This document shows, piece by piece, positions 6,798 to 8,793 of a DNA stretch of 8,793 bases. This DNA is from Oscillospiraceae bacterium (GTDB lineage: Bacteria; Bacillota; Clostridia; Oscillospirales; Oscillospiraceae). Within the stretch, counting starts at the first letter, position 1, and each line of letters opens with the position of its first letter. The notes under the pieces are model-generated. The model worked only from the letters and a program-made list of their open reading frames with translations, did not search any database and was not told the origin of the DNA. A program made the translations under genes and the position numbers. The DNA lies in NCBI GenBank assembly GCA_017458025.1, contig JAFTGG010000025.1, positions 1-8,793 on the forward strand, given 5' to 3'.

Positions 6798-6956
6798 GGG
6801 GAAAAATGTATGGAGCGGCAAAATTTTTGCCGCTCCCGCGCAAAGCCGCTCAAACGCGTCTCATGCAGAATCTGCCGCAGCAATACTTTGTGTATTGCAA
6901 AAAAATTGTCGCAGTATGGCGGAAAGAGGCCCGCTGTTTGGGCATGTCGGCATTTT
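6798..6956 (-). other. Spacer between the racemase gene and the feo promoter
   Basis: No gene is supported here. A GC-rich hairpin (GGAGCGGC at 6812-6819 with GCCGCTCC at 6829-6836, loop AAAATTTTT) lies 15 bases from the -35 box of the feo promoter. On the minus strand a T run follows only after several bases, so it is an imperfect candidate terminator for the racemase operon. A second stem, GCAATAC/GTATTGC (6880-6886 and 6892-6898), has no U tract in the correct position on either strand. Confidence 0.5.
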
Positions 6957-8051
6957 TCAAACAAGGCCTAATATCACCCGTGCGCCGAGGCGGCTCAGGA
7001 TTTCATTGGTGATGCTCCCCGCCTGCTCGGCGAGGTCGTAGGCTGTGATCTCCCGCGCCCCGCTGCGCCCGATCACGACCGCCGCGTCGCCCTGCAAGAC
7101 GCTGGGAATCGAGGTCACGTCGACAATGGTCTGATCCATGCACACGCGTCCGAGGATAGGTGCGTACGCGCCGCGAATCAGCACGCCGCCGCGGCCGTTC
7201 GACAGCGCGCGGGGCAGCCCGTCCGCATAGCCGATGGAGAGCGCCGCGATACGCCGCTCATACGGCGCGGCGCCCTCCGCACCATAACCAACCCCTTCGC
7301 CCGCGGGCAGGTCGCGCACCGACGCGACGCGTGCCTTGAGCGACAGCACCGGCCGCAGCGGGATTGGGCACGGCTCCCCGCGTTCGCTCAGGACGCCGTA
7401 GAGCGCGACGCCCACGCGAGCGTAGTCGCCGCCCAGCTCCGGATACCGGAGCAGACCGCCGCTCGCGAGAATATGCTTCTTTCCGCAGTCCAGCCCCCGC
7501 CGCTCCAATGCCCGCGCCGCGCGCCAAAACCGTTCGCCCTGCGTCTTCGCCATATCGTCTCCGCAGATATGCGTATAGATTCCATCGACCAATAGATTAT
7601 TTTGTCGAAATATTCTATCGATTCCCTCGATATCGGCGCAGTCTATTCCGAGGCGGTGCATACCGGTATCGAGCTTCAAATGCACGCGCAGCGGTATCCC
7701 GCAAGCCGCCAGCCGCACGGCGTCCTCCGCGTCGGCCACGGTCTGGATGAGACCGAACCGCCTTAGCAGCGACACATCGCGCGTCGGAGTGCCGCCCAGC
7801 ACCAGAATATCGCCCGAGACGCCGTTTTGCCGCAGCTCGACGCCTTCCGCCGCCGTCGCCACGCAGAACGCGCGGACGCCAAGCCGCTCCAGCTCCCGCG
7901 CGACGGGAACCGCGCCGTGACCGTAGGCGTTTGCCTTGAGCGCCGGCATCAGCTCGCAGCCTGCCGGCAGCAGGCGCGAGAGCGCCGCGACATTTTGACG
8001 CAAGGCGTCAAAATCCAACTCGACCCACGCGCGGCCGTGGTCCTCCGTCAT
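6957..8051 (-). CDS. alr: Alanine/serine racemase, VanT-like active site (soluble)
   Basis: A 364-residue, PLP-dependent fold-type III amino-acid racemase, cytosolic, with no membrane domain. Visible active-site elements are the PLP lysine in ALKANAYGHG (Lys39, Tyr43), Arg133 in LDTGMHRLG, His161 in IYTHICGDD, Ser197 in ILASGGLL, Arg212 in DYARVG, the catalytic Tyr256 in GVGYGAEG, SIGYADG (272-278) and Met305 in GRVCMDQ. The C-terminal motif is SITNEIL (346-352), with Asn349 where alanine racemases have Tyr in I(P/N)YE. That Asn is the reported serine-racemase determinant of VanT. The LLRYPELGGDYARVGVALYGV stretch also looks more like VanT than housekeeping Alr. It lacks the N-terminal membrane transporter domain of canonical VanT. 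The start overlaps the stop of a small upstream ORF (ATGA), and GGGAGG lies six bases upstream. Substrate (D-Ala or D-Ser) is inferred, not proved. Confidence 0.93.
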   Translation of the reverse strand: MTEDHGRAWVELDFDALRQNVAALSRLLPAGCELMPALKANAYGHGAVPVARELERLGVRAFCVATAAEGVELRQNGVSGDILVLGGTPTRDVSLLRRFGLIQTVADAEDAVRLAACGIPLRVHLKLDTGMHRLGIDCADIEGIDRIFRQNNLLVDGIYTHICGDDMAKTQGERFWRAARALERRGLDCGKKHILASGGLLRYPELGGDYARVGVALYGVLSERGEPCPIPLRPVLSLKARVASVRDLPAGEGVGYGAEGAAPYERRIAALSIGYADGLPRALSNGRGGVLIRGAYAPILGRVCMDQTIVDVTSIPSVLQGDAAVVIGRSGAREITAYDLAEQAGSITNEILSRLGARVILGLV

Positions 8052-8164
8052 GCGCCGCCTCCCGTCAGCACGCGCGGCGCCCGCGAGCGCAGGTAAAACA
8101 ATCGCCAGAACCGACGCAAATCGGTTCCGCAGGAGACGTCTATGAGTATGCTCCGCAGGCTCAT
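8048..8164 (-). CDS. Candidate 38-residue microprotein between ligase and racemase
   Basis: An open frame of 38 codons plus stop. Its ATG overlaps the ligase stop (ATGA) and its stop overlaps the racemase ATG (ATGA). An AGGAGG within the ligase end, 10 bases upstream, could serve as its ribosome site. The product is basic, with MSLRSILIDVSCG at the start and DLRRFWRLFYLRSRAPRVL in the middle, a short Arg-rich amphipathic stretch. I recognise no family. The double 4-base overlap suggests a translated, coupled gene, but chance or a remnant of a larger deleted gene cannot be excluded. Confidence 0.5.
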   Translation of the reverse strand: MSLRSILIDVSCGTDLRRFWRLFYLRSRAPRVLTGGGA

Positions 8165-8793
8165 TTTTCCAGCGCCTCCTCGATGGCCGCGGTCAGCACC
8201 TGTTCAAGGGTCCAGCCCGCCGCCTTCATCATATTCGGGTATCGGCTGTGCGCGGTGAAGCCGGGAATCGTGTTTGCCTCGTTGAACAGCAGCCTGCCGC
8301 CGTCCGTCAGAAAAAAATCCACCCGCGCGAATCCTTTGCACCCCAACGCGCGATACACCGACTTTGCCGTCCGTTTGACGTGCTCCGCCGTCTCCCCGCT
8401 TATGCGCGCGGGAACGTGGATCGCGGAGGTCTTGAGCGTGTATTTCTCCTCATAGTCGAAGAAGCCTCCCGAGAGCTCAATTTCGTCCGGCTCGCCGACG
8501 TGGAGCGTCTTTGTTCCGAGCACCGCGCAGCCGAGCTCGACGCCGCGGATCGCTTCCTCGACGATGACGCGGTCGTCATAGGAAAGCGCCAGCTCGATCG
8601 CCGCGGGCAGCTCCTCCGCGCTCCGCGCCATGCTGATCCCGAACGACGAGCCCGCGCGCACGGGCTTGATAACCAGCGGCCCGCCGACGCTCCGCGCCAG
8701 CAGCCGAGCGCGTCCGATCTCCAACGGATCTGTCAGCACGCAGTCGCGCGGCGTCGCGACGCCCGCCTCCCGCGCAAGCGCATGGGCGCGGGC
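8161..8793 (-). CDS. vanG: VanG-like D-Ala-D-Ser ligase (D-Ala-D-Ala ligase superfamily), 5' partial
   Basis: ATP-grasp ligase joining D-Ala to a second D-amino acid for the end of the peptidoglycan stem, cytosolic. The C-terminal 210 residues are visible; about 135-140 N-terminal residues lie beyond the window. Visible elements are RAHALAREAGV (2-12), the ATP-binding KPVRAGSSFG (43-52), VEEAIRGVELGCAVLG (78-93), the omega-loop EKYTLK (116-121), the Mg/ATP residues of RVDFFL (157-162) and NEANTIPGF (171-179), and SRYPNMM (183-189). By recall, SRYPxMM is shared by Van-type ligases and replaces the SMYPKLWE of housekeeping Ddl. The EKYTLK loop, DEIELSGGFFDY and overall wording resemble VanG-type D-Ala-D-Ser ligases more than D-Lac ligases (VanA). 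Its stop overlaps the microORF start, and the racemase follows. A housekeeping ligase with Van-like features cannot be excluded without a search. Confidence 0.8.
   Translation of the reverse strand, partial: ARAHALAREAGVATPRDCVLTDPLEIGRARLLARSVGGPLVIKPVRAGSSFGISMARSAEELPAAIELALSYDDRVIVEEAIRGVELGCAVLGTKTLHVGEPDEIELSGGFFDYEEKYTLKTSAIHVPARISGETAEHVKRTAKSVYRALGCKGFARVDFFLTDGGRLLFNEANTIPGFTAHSRYPNMMKAAGWTLEQVLTAAIEEALEK

Noticed and set aside
6880..6907. GCAATAC/GTATTGC stem next to an A run as a terminator
   Set aside because: On the plus strand the run is A, not T. On the minus strand the T run precedes the stem. Neither fits an intrinsic terminator.
6861..6953. A 30-codon minus-strand ORF just past the racemase stop
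   Set aside because: It has no ribosome site, no recognisable sequence, and is short enough to arise by chance.

Overview
The window looks like chromosomal DNA of a GC-rich, anaerobic Bacillota of class Clostridia. The evidence is a PcrA-type helicase with a C-terminal Tudor-like tail, a DegV fatty-acid-binding protein, a ferrous-iron operon ending in a small HMA protein, and a VanG-like ligase beside a VanT-like racemase. AGGAGG-type ribosome sites and a consensus SigA promoter fit the same group. No phage, insertion sequence, CRISPR array, tRNA or rRNA is visible. The exact genus cannot be read from the sequence.

Layout: (1) Bases 1-2079, plus strand: most of a UvrD/PcrA helicase, cut at its 5' end just before Walker A. 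(2) 2080-2381: a convergent intergenic region with a 21-bp perfect-stem two-way terminator and a cluster of nested hairpins. Part of that cluster recurs between feoA and feoB. (3) 2382-3266, minus: a DegV-family protein with its own promoter. (4) 3342-6797, minus: a complete iron-uptake operon, read as promoter/operators, feoA-like gene, feoA, feoB, HMA protein, terminator. (5) 6798-6956: a gene-poor spacer. (6) 6957-8793, minus: a VanG-like D-Ala-D-Ser (or D-Ala-D-Ala) ligase cut by the window end, a 38-codon microORF, and an alanine/serine racemase. These three are joined by 4-base ATGA overlaps.

How they work together: the Feo genes form one unit for Fe(II) import, with FeoB as the membrane pump-like transporter and two SH3-like FeoA proteins as accessories. 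A consensus promoter is interleaved with GTTAG/CTAAC half-sites, which suggests iron-dependent repression by a DtxR-family or similar regulator (inference). The racemase and ligase would together make a D-amino acid and the terminal dipeptide of peptidoglycan stems. The racemase has Asn where alanine racemases have an active-site Tyr, the VanT serine-racemase signature. The ligase fragment is also VanG-like, so the pair may make D-Ala-D-Ser ends rather than housekeeping D-Ala-D-Ala. This and the microORF between them are the most interesting points in the window.
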